The notes: generated by a model from the sequence alone, not told the origin. 49,398 bases of DNA from Deltaproteobacteria bacterium (GCA_016218925.1 JACRCR010000129.1:1-49398); one strand, 5' to 3'. Positions 8,742 through 16,964 are shown, counted from the first letter of the stretch. Made by a program: numbers and translations.

Positions 8742-8779
8742 CCTGCAATCGTTTGCGCGCAACAACCTGGATTTGCAGG
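8742..8779. promoter_or_regulatory. Nested palindrome, candidate enhancer-binding site
   Basis: An outer 7-bp inverted repeat (CCTGCAA at 8742-8748, TTGCAGG at 8773-8779) encloses a perfect 10-bp palindrome TTGCGCGCAA (8753-8762). It lies about 240 nt upstream of the -24/-12 promoter, a usual distance for the binding site of a sigma-54 activator. It could equally be the transcript end of the 14-haem gene. Confidence 0.35.
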
Positions 8780-8885
8780 ATCGCACGCTACTCGCCGGCG
8801 CGACCCGAGACTGCTGCGGACGTGCGGGCGCTGTGGCGGCGCGGCGCGCGCAATCTCGGCCGCGCCAGTGACCGCCGCGCGCAGA

Positions 8886-11549
8886 TCAACGCGCGTAGTT
8901 GATCGTGTAGGTCTCGGTGTCGTGGCAGGTCGGCGAGCAACTGCCGCCGGTCGGCGTCTGCGTGTAGCTGTTGAGGCCTGGATTGCGCCCGGTGACGATC
9001 AGGTGCGGCTGGGTGCTCGACCCGTGCGAGTCGTGGCACGCGTAGCACGGGGCGCGTTTCTCCTGAACGTGGAACGAGTGACCTTCTTCGAACCCGGGCC
9101 GATTGAACCGGCTGTAGGCCAGCACGGTATCGCTCGACTGTGTGGTGCCGTAGGTGGCGAAGGTGTGACAGTCGAAACACGCCTCGGTCGAGGCAGTGGT
9201 GCGCGTCGCGCCGCTGGCCACGTAGGGCCTCTTCAGCAGGTAGCGGTACTGCGAACCGTGCGGGCCACGCACGCCGGCGTCGTCGCTGGTGTGACAGTCG
9301 GTGCAGTAGGTGGTGCGCGTGGCATTCCAGCCGGCTACGAACGAGTTGGGTCGGATGTTCAGGTTCTTGCCCTGTCCTTCGACCGGATGGAACGAGCGGT
9401 TGTTGGTGTTGAAGCGCACGGCCAGATCCGACTGGCCCGCCGGCCGTGTGGTCCACGACGAGTGACACTTGAAGCACAGTTGATACTCGGCCACCGGCCC
9501 GGTCGCGTCGGTCGGTCCGCGGTACGTGTAGGTCGGCACCGTTCCCGCGGCGCCGTTGGTGACGGCGACGCGGCCCACGCCGCGGATGCGATTGGAGGAC
9601 GCCGGCGCTACCGGCGCGCTCGCGTCGGCGCGGGCGACGTGCGAGTCGTGACAGTCGGCGCACTCGGCGTGACGATTGGCGGTACCGAAGGCGGCCGGTG
9701 CGCCCCCTTCGGCGGCGCTGTGGCGGTCGCTGAAGTCGGTGGTCGGATGGCGGTAGCTCTTGGTGAACGAGGAGAGAACGTTCTTGGTCACCGGGCTGCC
9801 GTCGTGACAGGCAAAGCACAGTTGTTCTTCGCGGCTGACGAGCAGTGACGGGTAGTCCTGTCCCGCGTTGGTGTCGTCGGGCCAGCCGTGAGCCTGGTGA
9901 CAGTTGCCGCACGAACCGCGCTGGGTCGCGTCGGTGACGCGCGGGAAGAGCGTGCCGTACTGGGGCCCCGGCCACAGCGCTCCGGTGGAGGTATTCAGAT
10001 GCGCGGCCGGCGAGGTGGTGTCGGCCAGCGTGTGGCAGTCGGTGCAGATGGCGCTTACGTTGCCGCTGCGCAGCAGCATGCCGGCGCCGCCGCTCTGGAA
10101 ATGCGCATCGTGACAGGTGGTGCAGCGCACCATGCCCGTCGTCTTGTCCAGCGGCAGCGAGGTGGCGGCAGCGGCGATTCCCACCGGATGCGAGTTCTCG
10201 GCCGTCGCGACGTTGCGCACGGTGTGGCAGTCCACGCACATCTGGTCGATGTCGTTGTCGAGACGCTGATTGTGTCGCCCCTCGCCGCCGGGACCGCTGG
10301 CGGGGTAGGGCGGTGCCGACGCATCGAAGGGTTCCGCCACCTGGCTGTGCTCGTTGTGGCAGGTTGAGCAGGTGACCTTGCCATCGGCGAGACGCGCGGA
10401 GAGAGCGAACGTGGTCGGCTGATTGACGTCCGGGTTGGCGTAAACGGTCCACTGGTCGCCGGCCTCGAACGACGGAGACGACGAGCCGTTGGCGAACGCA
10501 ACGCCGACGCCTTCGTCCAGAGGTACGGAGGCGGCGACAGCGACGCCGGAGGCCCCGCCACCCGGAGCGAGCCTCTCGAGTTGCACGTTGTCGACGTAGA
10601 GGAAGTCGGTGGCGGCGGCGGTCCCGGTGCCGAGGAAGCGCATCCGAGTCGTCGCGGCGATGTACGGCGTGACATCGAAGGCCTGGGCCACCTGCGCCGT
10701 GTCGCACGCGCTGAGCATATAGGTCGCCAGCGTCGTCCACGCGACGCCGTCGGTGCTGGCTTGGAGTGCCACGCTCGCGGTGCTCGTCTTCGGACAGGCG
10801 CTGAGCTGGCGGCGGTAGCTGAATGTCAGCATCGCGGCGGCGGCGGCTTGAAGATCGGCAGTACGCGCGACGTTGATCGCGTTGATCACTCCGCCGCCCA
10901 CGCGAAGGCAGCTGCCGGCGGCACAAGCGGCGCTGGCCACGACGCGCACGACACCGGCGCCGACGCCGTCTGCTTCGCCAGCCTCCTGCCAAGGATTCGC
11001 GCTCCAGCCAAGCGTGCCGGTGCTGCCGTTGTACGCCAGCGCCGCGAATCCATCGAGGTACGCCATGCGCTGCGGCATCGACGTGGTCCACGACATCAGC
11101 GCGCCACCGATGTCGCCGGCACCGGTGACGGTGAGCGTGTAGGTCTTGCGATAGCGCCCGGTAAAGGCACCGGTCGACTGCACCGCTCCGGTCGAGGTGT
11201 TGGCCGGGCCTCTCTTTACCCAACCCGAGGCGCCGGAATCCCAGCGGTGCGAGGTGCCGCCCTCTCCGGGAATCGCCTGGTCAGCGTCGGCGAGTGCGCT
11301 CGCCGCAGCGACGCCGCCGGCGGAGTGGCAACTGATGCACAAGTTCGAGTTCCCGCCGATCGTCGTGATGGCTCCGCCCGCGGCGTGATGTGCGATGTGG
11401 CAGTTGGCGCAGTCGATCGCTCGGCTCGCATTGTGCGGCGGGTCGAGCGCCGCGCGAGCCGGACTCGCCGCGCACAGCGCCAGCGCCAGCGCCAGCGCCA
11501 GCGCCAGCGCCAGCGCCAGCCACGAGAACCCTGTCCGCTGTCGCGCCAT
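8886..11549 (-). CDS. Secreted 14-haem cytochrome with an inserted beta-sandwich domain
   Basis: An 887-residue secreted protein. The signal peptide contains a (Leu-Ala)n run from residue 11 to 25. Haem motifs 1 and 2 are at about 47-51 and 71-75; motifs 3-13 run from about 394 to near the C-terminus; the last (CSPTCH) is a CX3CH, as in the 12-haem protein. Between motifs 2 and 3 lie about 300 residues without haem motifs. These look like an all-beta domain whose halves (about 130-160, YTLTVTGAGDIGGA; and 340-372, VPLDEGVGVAFANG...GDQWTVY) are separated by a jelly-roll-like insert (about 165-330, ending VDNVQLERL). The ATG at 11549 follows the upstream gene by 8 nt with GAGGAAG as ribosome-binding site. 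Probably a cell-surface cytochrome with a substrate- or matrix-binding domain (inference). Confidence 0.88.
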   Translation of the reverse strand: MARQRTGFSWLALALALALALALALCAASPARAALDPPHNASRAIDCANCHIAHHAAGGAITTIGGNSNLCISCHSAGGVAAASALADADQAIPGEGGTSHRWDSGASGWVKRGPANTSTGAVQSTGAFTGRYRKTYTLTVTGAGDIGGALMSWTTSMPQRMAYLDGFAALAYNGSTGTLGWSANPWQEAGEADGVGAGVVRVVASAACAAGSCLRVGGGVINAINVARTADLQAAAAAMLTFSYRRQLSACPKTSTASVALQASTDGVAWTTLATYMLSACDTAQVAQAFDVTPYIAATTRMRFLGTGTAAATDFLYVDNVQLERLAPGGGASGVAVAASVPLDEGVGVAFANGSSSPSFEAGDQWTVYANPDVNQPTTFALSARLADGKVTCSTCHNEHSQVAEPFDASAPPYPASGPGGEGRHNQRLDNDIDQMCVDCHTVRNVATAENSHPVGIAAAATSLPLDKTTGMVRCTTCHDAHFQSGGAGMLLRSGNVSAICTDCHTLADTTSPAAHLNTSTGALWPGPQYGTLFPRVTDATQRGSCGNCHQAHGWPDDTNAGQDYPSLLVSREEQLCFACHDGSPVTKNVLSSFTKSYRHPTTDFSDRHSAAEGGAPAAFGTANRHAECADCHDSHVARADASAPVAPASSNRIRGVGRVAVTNGAAGTVPTYTYRGPTDATGPVAEYQLCFKCHSSWTTRPAGQSDLAVRFNTNNRSFHPVEGQGKNLNIRPNSFVAGWNATRTTYCTDCHTSDDAGVRGPHGSQYRYLLKRPYVASGATRTTASTEACFDCHTFATYGTTQSSDTVLAYSRFNRPGFEEGHSFHVQEKRAPCYACHDSHGSSTQPHLIVTGRNPGLNSYTQTPTGGSCSPTCHDTETYTINYAR
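11476..11520 (-). repeat. Hexanucleotide tandem repeat in a signal-peptide region
   Basis: Seven full copies plus a partial copy of AGCGCC (GGCGCT read on the coding strand) lie inside the signal peptide of the 14-haem cytochrome, where they encode alternating Leu and Ala. Because the unit is 6 nt, gain or loss of copies would keep the reading frame and change the hydrophobic core length by two residues per unit. Confidence 0.85.
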
Positions 11550-11557
11550 CCGCTTCC

Positions 11558-14245
11558 TCACCACCCCACGAAAGGCTGCAGAGCGACGCGCGCCGACGGA
11601 GCCAGTTTGATGGTACGGCCGAGTACGGCGCCATTGACCGAAGCGTCGCTGCCCAGCCGCAGGGTACCCGCCGCCAGCAGCGATCCGTCGAGGCTGGTTT
11701 GCAGGCGCAGGTTGACCGCCCCGTCGACGACGAAGATGAGTCGCTCGGCCGAGAATCCCTCTACGACGATGCTTGCGCCCAGCCCGAGCGTCAGCCGGCC
11801 GCGGACGTGGACTACGACCTGTTCGGTAGAGGCCGCGCCGGCGATCGTCAGCCGGCTCATGCTGGCAAGATCGATGCTCTCGGCGTCGATCACGATCGAT
11901 CCGCTGCCGAGATCGCCCGCGGCGGGAACGGCGCTCTCTTGCGACACGCCCAGCCGCAGCCGCCCAATGGTGATCGCGGGTACGGCGGCGAGCGTCAGGA
12001 ACTCGGCGCGGCGCTGCGTGGCTCCGTAGCGCGCCGCCAGGCAGTCGTCGAACTCGGCCGCGACGCCCGAGGAGTCGATCGATCCGCCGACTGTTGCCAG
12101 TTCGATGCCCGCGATCGCCCCGCCGCCGCTGACGACGTTGCCGTCGATCCAGGCGCCGGGACGCAGGGTGAGCGCGCGATCGACGGGCGACCACGCGACG
12201 GCGTCGCCTGCCACCTCGACCGAGCGGCCGATGCTGACATTCTCGGCGCACACGTCGCCGCCGACCTGCGCCCGCGCCGCGATCGCCACCGCGCGGCGCT
12301 CGGTCGACTCGAGCGGCCACTGCAAGACCGCGTAGCGCGCGGTGACAGATTGGCCGCGGCACAGCCCGTCACCGCCGCAGGCATCGGCCACCGTTGCCGG
12401 ATCGCCGTCGTCGCAAGGTCCGCGATAGGCGCCGTAGGTGCAGCCGGCCAGTGCGTCGCAGACGTCGTCGGTGCAGGGGTCTGCATCGTCGCACGAAACC
12501 CGGGCTCCGGTGCAGACGCCGCCCGCGCAGGTGTCGCCGCCGGTGCAGAGGCTGCCGTCGTCACACGGCGCCGCATTGGCGGTGAAGATGCAGCCGGCGA
12601 CGGCGTCGCAGCCGTCGTCGGTACACGGGTTGTCGTCGGCGCAGGTCATTGGCGCGCCCGAGCAGACTTCGCCGGCGCAGGTGTCGCCGCTGGTGCAGAG
12701 GCTGGCGTCGTCGCACGGCGCGGCGTTGGCGGTGAAGACGCAGCCGGTCACGATGTCGCAACTGTCGTCGGTACAAGGATTGCCGTCGCTGCAGACCAGC
12801 GCCGTGCCGGCGCAGCCGCCCGCCATGCAGGTGTCGTCCATCGAGCACGCGTTGCCGTCTTCGCAGCCGGCGCCCTCGTTCCTGGGTCGCACGGTGCAGC
12901 CGATCTCCGCGTCGCAGATCGCCTCGTTGCACTGCGCATCGGCGTTGCCGAGCGAGCACGCCGCCTCGGGGCCGCAGGTGCTCACGCGCACTGTCGCCGA
13001 TCCCTCCAGTTGCGTGCCCGACACGGCGCCGGAGACCAGCACGGCGGTAACGCCGTCGGCTGGCGCGGTGGCCAGCAAGGCCGCGGGCGCGAACTCGACG
13101 CGCAATTCGGCAACGCCGTTGCCGTCGCGATCGCCGATCGAATCGGTGCCGGGCAGGATCGGAACGCCATTGGCGACGATGCTGGCCGGGTCGATCAGTT
13201 CGGGCGCGTAGCCCGGCACTTCCAGGTACGCGACGATCGAGTGTCCGGGAGTTACCCTCTCGATCGTCGCGGGCTCGATCCGGATAACGGCCGGCACCGT
13301 GGTCTCCGGATCGGCGAAGGTGTCGAGCCCGAACACTTCCAGACGCGCATTGTTGGCAGCGGCCACGAACAGTCTGTTGGACGGATCGATGACCATGCCG
13401 ATGGGAATGCGTAGCTGCGCGGCGCCATCGCCGAAGTCGCCGATGTAGCCGACGAAGTCTCCGCTGCGGTCGAGCACCTGGATGCGCCCTTCCACCGAAT
13501 CCGCGACGTACACGCGACCGGCGGCGTCGATCGTCACGGCCTGCGGCATGTTGAACTTCCCAGGGCCGCTACCGTGTCCGCCGAAGCAACCGACGAAAGC
13601 GCCGCCCATGTCGAAGACCTGGATCCGATAGTTGAGTTGGTCGGCCACCAGCACGCGGGCTGCGGCGGCGTCGACGAACACCCCGACCGGGTACTTGAAG
13701 GCGCCGTCGCCGCTGCCCTGGGCGCCGAACGAGTACAGGAAGACGCCGCCGGCGCCGTAGACCTTCACCCGTTGGGCCGCACTGTCGGCGACGTAGATGT
13801 TGCCGCTGGCGGCGTCCACCGACAGATCGCTCGGCTGGCCGAATTCCCCATCGCCCTGGCCGAGCCGCAATAGTTCGTTCCAGTCGGAGTCGTACGCGGC
13901 GACGCTGCCCGAAGCCGCGTCGCCGACATAAACGCGGCCGGCGGCTCCGACCGCGACGCTCACGGGGCGCGTGGCGACAGCGGCGCGCGCCACAATCCGC
14001 CCGCCGGGTTCGCGCACGACTACCTGCCCCGCCGCCGGATCGGTCACGTAGATCTTCCCGGAAGCATCGACCGCCATGCGGGTCGGCGCACCGAACGCCG
14101 CCCGGTAACTGCGCAGAAACGAAACTGCCGGCGGGGTCAGGCTCGAGGTCCCCCCGCCCGTGCAAGCGGCGTGTGCCGGCATCGTCGCCGCCAAGCAGGC
14201 GAGCAGCACGCCGATGCACGGTGCAATGTGACGCGACGCGATCAT
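11558..14245 (-). CDS. Secreted multidomain NHL / cysteine-rich repeat protein
   Basis: An 895-residue exported protein. Order: signal peptide (1-26, ending AHA); six NHL-type propeller repeats (about 45-308, e.g. KIYVTD, NIYVADS, RVYVADS); a beta-sandwich-like segment (about 318-421); a cysteine-rich region (424-632) with three near-identical repeats of NPCTDDxCDxxxGC ... CDDxSLCTxGDTCAGxVC; and a C-terminal region (638-895) of short beta-solenoid-like turns (GSLLAAGTLRLG, NGAVLGRTIKLAP) resembling anchor or ice-binding-type surface domains. The ATG overlaps the stop of the upstream 18-haem gene by 1 nt (TGATG), so the two are coupled. It has no haem motif. Probably a surface structural protein of the redox assembly. 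Confidence 0.85.
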   Translation of the reverse strand: MIASRHIAPCIGVLLACLAATMPAHAACTGGGTSSLTPPAVSFLRSYRAAFGAPTRMAVDASGKIYVTDPAAGQVVVREPGGRIVARAAVATRPVSVAVGAAGRVYVGDAASGSVAAYDSDWNELLRLGQGDGEFGQPSDLSVDAASGNIYVADSAAQRVKVYGAGGVFLYSFGAQGSGDGAFKYPVGVFVDAAAARVLVADQLNYRIQVFDMGGAFVGCFGGHGSGPGKFNMPQAVTIDAAGRVYVADSVEGRIQVLDRSGDFVGYIGDFGDGAAQLRIPIGMVIDPSNRLFVAAANNARLEVFGLDTFADPETTVPAVIRIEPATIERVTPGHSIVAYLEVPGYAPELIDPASIVANGVPILPGTDSIGDRDGNGVAELRVEFAPAALLATAPADGVTAVLVSGAVSGTQLEGSATVRVSTCGPEAACSLGNADAQCNEAICDAEIGCTVRPRNEGAGCEDGNACSMDDTCMAGGCAGTALVCSDGNPCTDDSCDIVTGCVFTANAAPCDDASLCTSGDTCAGEVCSGAPMTCADDNPCTDDGCDAVAGCIFTANAAPCDDGSLCTGGDTCAGGVCTGARVSCDDADPCTDDVCDALAGCTYGAYRGPCDDGDPATVADACGGDGLCRGQSVTARYAVLQWPLESTERRAVAIAARAQVGGDVCAENVSIGRSVEVAGDAVAWSPVDRALTLRPGAWIDGNVVSGGGAIAGIELATVGGSIDSSGVAAEFDDCLAARYGATQRRAEFLTLAAVPAITIGRLRLGVSQESAVPAAGDLGSGSIVIDAESIDLASMSRLTIAGAASTEQVVVHVRGRLTLGLGASIVVEGFSAERLIFVVDGAVNLRLQTSLDGSLLAAGTLRLGSDASVNGAVLGRTIKLAPSARVALQPFVGW

Positions 14246-15654
14246 CAGTGGGCTGCCCTGATGGTGCGGAACGAGGTTGTATCGTGACAGCGAGCACAGT
14301 CGTCGCCGCGCTGGCACTTGTGCGCGAGCGCGTCCGGCTGGTGACAGCCGGCGCATTCGAGCGCGACGTCTTTGAACGACGGCGAGCGGTGACAGGCCAG
14401 GCAGGCAGTGCGCGCATGCGCACCGGTCAGCGCGAAGCGCGTCGCGTTGTGGTCGATCAGGACGTCGCGACTCCATCCGCGTTCGTCGTGGCATCGCTTG
14501 CAGTCGGTTCCCTGTCGTCCGTGATGGACGTCGTCGCGCCGGTGGCAGCTAACGCACTTCTGGTCGAGGCGGGCGGACTGCGCGTCGCCGCGGTGGCAAT
14601 CCGCGCAGCGCCGCCCGGCGTGGCGGCCGCGCAGCGGGAAGCGCGTGTGGCGGTCGTGGTCGAAGGTCGAACGGCGCCAATCGGCCGGCGTGTGGCAGCT
14701 CTCGCACTTGATCCCGAACTGTCCGCGGTGGGGTTCGTCGCGCTCGTGACAGTCGCGGCAGGCTGTGGGTGTGTTTGCCGCGGCGAGTCCCTTCTTGTGA
14801 CACTTCTCGCACGCGACCTGAGAATGCTTGCCCGCCAGCGGGAACTTCGTCTTGCGGGCGTGGTCGAACACGGCGGCGGCAAACCCGCGCGTGGTGTGAC
14901 AGGACTGGCACTCGCGACCGAAACTGCCTCGGTGCTCGTCCTTGCCCTCGTGGCACGAGAAGCAGTCGGTGGCGGTGGGTTTGAAGCGACGGGTCTTGTG
15001 ACAGCCCTCGCAGCGCGCCTCGCGGTGCCGGCCGGTCAGCTGAAAGGCCGCGGTGTCGTGGTTGAAGCGAACCGTTTTCCAGAGCGACTCTTCATGGCAG
15101 TGGTCGCAGGCCAGACCGAGGACGCCTTCGTGCGGATCCTTGGCGGCGTGACAGTCGCTGCAGCGCGAGGGCGCCTCGCGAAAACGCTTGCCATCCTTGT
15201 GGCAACCGTCGCAGCGCGCTTTCAGATGCGCGCCGACCAGCGGGCGATCGGTCAGCCGGTGGTCGAACTTGTCGCGATCCAGACGAATCAGGTCGGCGCT
15301 ACGTCCCTTGTGCTCGGCGTGGCAGGTCTTGCACGGCCGGTCGCCGACATCGGGGGACTGCCCGTGGAAGCCGCGTTTGTCGCGCCGGTCCTCGTCCACG
15401 TCCTTGTGGCAGGTCAGGCAGAGCCGTTCCTGCGCCACCTTGTCGAGCGGCGCGTGACATTTCGTGCACTCGTGTTCGACCTTGGCGTGCTTGGCCACGA
15501 CTTCACCCGGCATGACCAGCGACTCGACCCACGAAGCCCGCGCCGGCGCCTGGAACAAGAGGGTCGCCGCGCCGGCAAGCAGGAGCAGGACCCGACGGCG
15601 ACGCAGTGGATGCGGTTGCCGCCGCGGCCTGCCTAGCGGGTACGAGGACGACAT
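14245..15654 (-). CDS. 18-haem periplasmic or secreted cytochrome of repeated triheme units
   Basis: A 469-residue protein with an arginine-rich n-region and signal peptide (cleavage near ARA at about 40), then eighteen CXXCH motifs at short regular intervals. From the second third onward it repeats a unit of the form FxHDxxxxFxLxGxHxxxxCxxCH ... CxxCHxxxDxHxGxFGxxCxxCH, i.e. three haems per repeat, six repeats in all. Extra histidines (FDH, GKH, DPH, DEH) are well placed as distal haem ligands, suggesting bis-His low-potential haems in a nanowire-like chain. It is followed by the NHL/cysteine-rich protein and the 14-haem cytochrome in one unit, and preceded 181 nt upstream by a membrane cytochrome b gene. 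No convincing promoter is visible in that gap, so read-through from 16870 is possible. Confidence 0.9.
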   Translation of the reverse strand: MSSSYPLGRPRRQPHPLRRRRVLLLLAGAATLLFQAPARASWVESLVMPGEVVAKHAKVEHECTKCHAPLDKVAQERLCLTCHKDVDEDRRDKRGFHGQSPDVGDRPCKTCHAEHKGRSADLIRLDRDKFDHRLTDRPLVGAHLKARCDGCHKDGKRFREAPSRCSDCHAAKDPHEGVLGLACDHCHEESLWKTVRFNHDTAAFQLTGRHREARCEGCHKTRRFKPTATDCFSCHEGKDEHRGSFGRECQSCHTTRGFAAAVFDHARKTKFPLAGKHSQVACEKCHKKGLAAANTPTACRDCHERDEPHRGQFGIKCESCHTPADWRRSTFDHDRHTRFPLRGRHAGRRCADCHRGDAQSARLDQKCVSCHRRDDVHHGRQGTDCKRCHDERGWSRDVLIDHNATRFALTGAHARTACLACHRSPSFKDVALECAGCHQPDALAHKCQRGDDCARCHDTTSFRTIRAAH

Positions 15655-15835
15655 GCACAGTTCTCATCGGCATCATTCCACTCGTCGTCCTCGAAGCGCC
15701 CGGGCACCTCGGCAGCAACGCGCGGCAACGCCTGAAGCGCTGTCGTCGCGGCACGCTCCGTCGACACCCGCGCAAGAAGTCGTGCAAAGGAACGCGGATG
15801 CGCGCAAGATTTTGCAGGCAACGCTGCCGGTCCGA

Positions 15836-16831
15836 TCAAGACGCCATCGCCTCGCTCGGGGATTCCGCGGCGGCGAAACACGGCTCGAGGACGTACCCCA
15901 CTCCGCCCTCCTCGCCATCCCACGACTCATCGTCATCGTCGTCTTGACCGCCCCACGCGGTTGCGTCGCTCGGTTGCGCCGACTGATCCGCCGCGGCCTG
16001 CGGCGACGCTTGCGCATCCATGAAAACCAAAGTCGCGATCGCCGGCTGCGCTGCCGTGCCATGCTGGTCGCTGCTGGCAGTGGCCAGATGCGGAAACTGC
16101 TCGCGATACCAGCGGGCGTAGTGATGCGCGGCCCACTCGCGGCTGACCCAGCCCGAGATCATGCCGCTCAGTCCGACGCGCGTTTCGGGGTTGATCGTCG
16201 CCATGAACATGTGGCCGAGCAGCAGCGGCAGCGCCGTCGCGGCCAGCGCGCAGTGGAACATCCACGGCGCGAATGGGTCGAGCGAGGTGTAGTCGGGCAG
16301 CCAGATCGCGACGCCGCTGGCGATGAGCAGCGGCGTAAACACCATTACCATCATGAAATTCAGCTTCTCGGCGGCGTTGAACTTGCCCTGGTCGGGCAGC
16401 ACGATGCGCTTGAACACGGTGGCCAGCCCCATCAGCATCAGCCATTTGACGTCGTCGAAAGTCCACACCCACGCCTGGCGGACGTTGTAGAGCAGGACCC
16501 GCATCTGGCGTCCGCTGGTGAGCAGCACCAGCAGCGGCAGGAAGAAAAGGGCGGCTCCGCAGCCGCGGTGCGCCCAGGCAAACACAGCGCGGTAGGGACG
16601 CGCGGGATCGGGATTGTAGAAGGCGACCAACACGGCGGCGCTGCACAGGCAGCCGAGGACCGGCAACGCGATCGCCCAGTGCAGCAACCGCTCGGTTCTC
16701 AGGAAGCGCAGGATCTTGTCGGGCAACGGCGAGTGCGCTGCCGCGGTGCGATCGAACGCAGTAGCGTTATCGACCGCGGCATGCGCCGCGTCGCCTGCGC
16801 CGTCGAGTGCGTCGCGACCGACTCGCCTCAT
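15836..16831 (-). CDS. Four-helix membrane cytochrome b (formate-dehydrogenase-gamma/FdnI-like)
   Basis: A 331-residue inner-membrane protein with four predicted helices and histidines in positions expected for two b haems: RLLHWAIALP in helix 1, AWAHRGCGAALFFLP in helix 2, and FHCALAATALPLLLGHMFMA in helix 4. The motif FNAAEKLNFMMVM is typical of the FdnI/HydC-type cytochrome b family that moves electrons between the quinone pool and a periplasmic partner. The C-terminal 90 residues are a polar, Ala/Gln/Asp-rich tail not usual for the family. With no catalytic formate-dehydrogenase or hydrogenase subunit next to it but an array of multihaem cytochromes downstream, a quinol-to-cytochrome entry role is likely (inference). 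The ATG at 16831 has GGGAAG upstream and sits about 29 nt below a perfect sigma-54 promoter start. Confidence 0.82.
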   Translation of the reverse strand: MRRVGRDALDGAGDAAHAAVDNATAFDRTAAAHSPLPDKILRFLRTERLLHWAIALPVLGCLCSAAVLVAFYNPDPARPYRAVFAWAHRGCGAALFFLPLLVLLTSGRQMRVLLYNVRQAWVWTFDDVKWLMLMGLATVFKRIVLPDQGKFNAAEKLNFMMVMVFTPLLIASGVAIWLPDYTSLDPFAPWMFHCALAATALPLLLGHMFMATINPETRVGLSGMISGWVSREWAAHHYARWYREQFPHLATASSDQHGTAAQPAIATLVFMDAQASPQAAADQSAQPSDATAWGGQDDDDDESWDGEEGGVGYVLEPCFAAAESPSEAMAS

Positions 16832-16869
16832 AACTGAGCTTCCCGTCACCATTGGTTGCGCTGCAAAAC

Positions 16870-16885
16870 AGCAATTCACGTGCCA
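16870..16885 (-). promoter_or_regulatory. Perfect sigma-54 (-24/-12) promoter of the cytochrome b gene
   Basis: The minus strand reads TGGCACGTGAATTGCT, identical to the sigma-54 consensus TGGCACG-N4-TTGCW. Predicted transcription start is near 16860, about 29 nt before the ATG at 16831. The distal end overlaps the first copy of an intergenic direct repeat, so the TGGCAC half is repeated upstream without a matching TTGC. Confidence 0.88.
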
Positions 16886-16964
16886 GCAGGGAGGGGGGTC
16901 AAGTCGCGCCTTTCGATTTGGGCTGTGCCAGCAGGGGGGTCAAGTCGCGGCTTTCGATTTGGGC
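16881..16964 (+). repeat. Two tandem copies of an intergenic repeat
   Basis: Copies at 16881-16923 and 16926-16964 share TGCCAGCAGG, then GGGGGTCAAGTCGCG, then CTTTCGATTTGGGC, differing by a short insertion and one base. The core recurs at 26804-26821 (inverted) and 34166-34187. All copies are intergenic. It may be the remnant of a REP-like or miniature mobile element. Confidence 0.7.

Larger units (their letters stand above)
8465..8885. other. 421-nt regulatory gap between two cytochrome units
   Basis: No credible gene is seen here: reading frames lack known domains and are arginine-rich shadows. The gap holds the sigma-54 promoter at 8498-8513 and, 230-280 nt further upstream on the minus strand, a nested palindrome at 8742-8779 suitable for an activator-binding site. 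Confidence 0.6.

Noticed and set aside
12000-12362. N-terminal extension of the 14-haem frame upstream of 11549
   Set aside because: It overlaps the upstream gene, is arginine-rich, and the signal peptide with a good ribosome-binding site starts at 11549.
11390-13414. Long plus-strand reading frame of 674 codons opposite the NHL/cysteine-rich gene
   Set aside because: It is an antisense shadow caused by high G+C; it lacks domains, and the minus-strand frame has clear NHL and cysteine repeats and a coupled start.
15655-15835. Sigma-54 promoter directly upstream of the 18-haem gene
   Set aside because: Several GCAA-containing sites were checked on the minus strand; none has a GG doublet at the right spacing.
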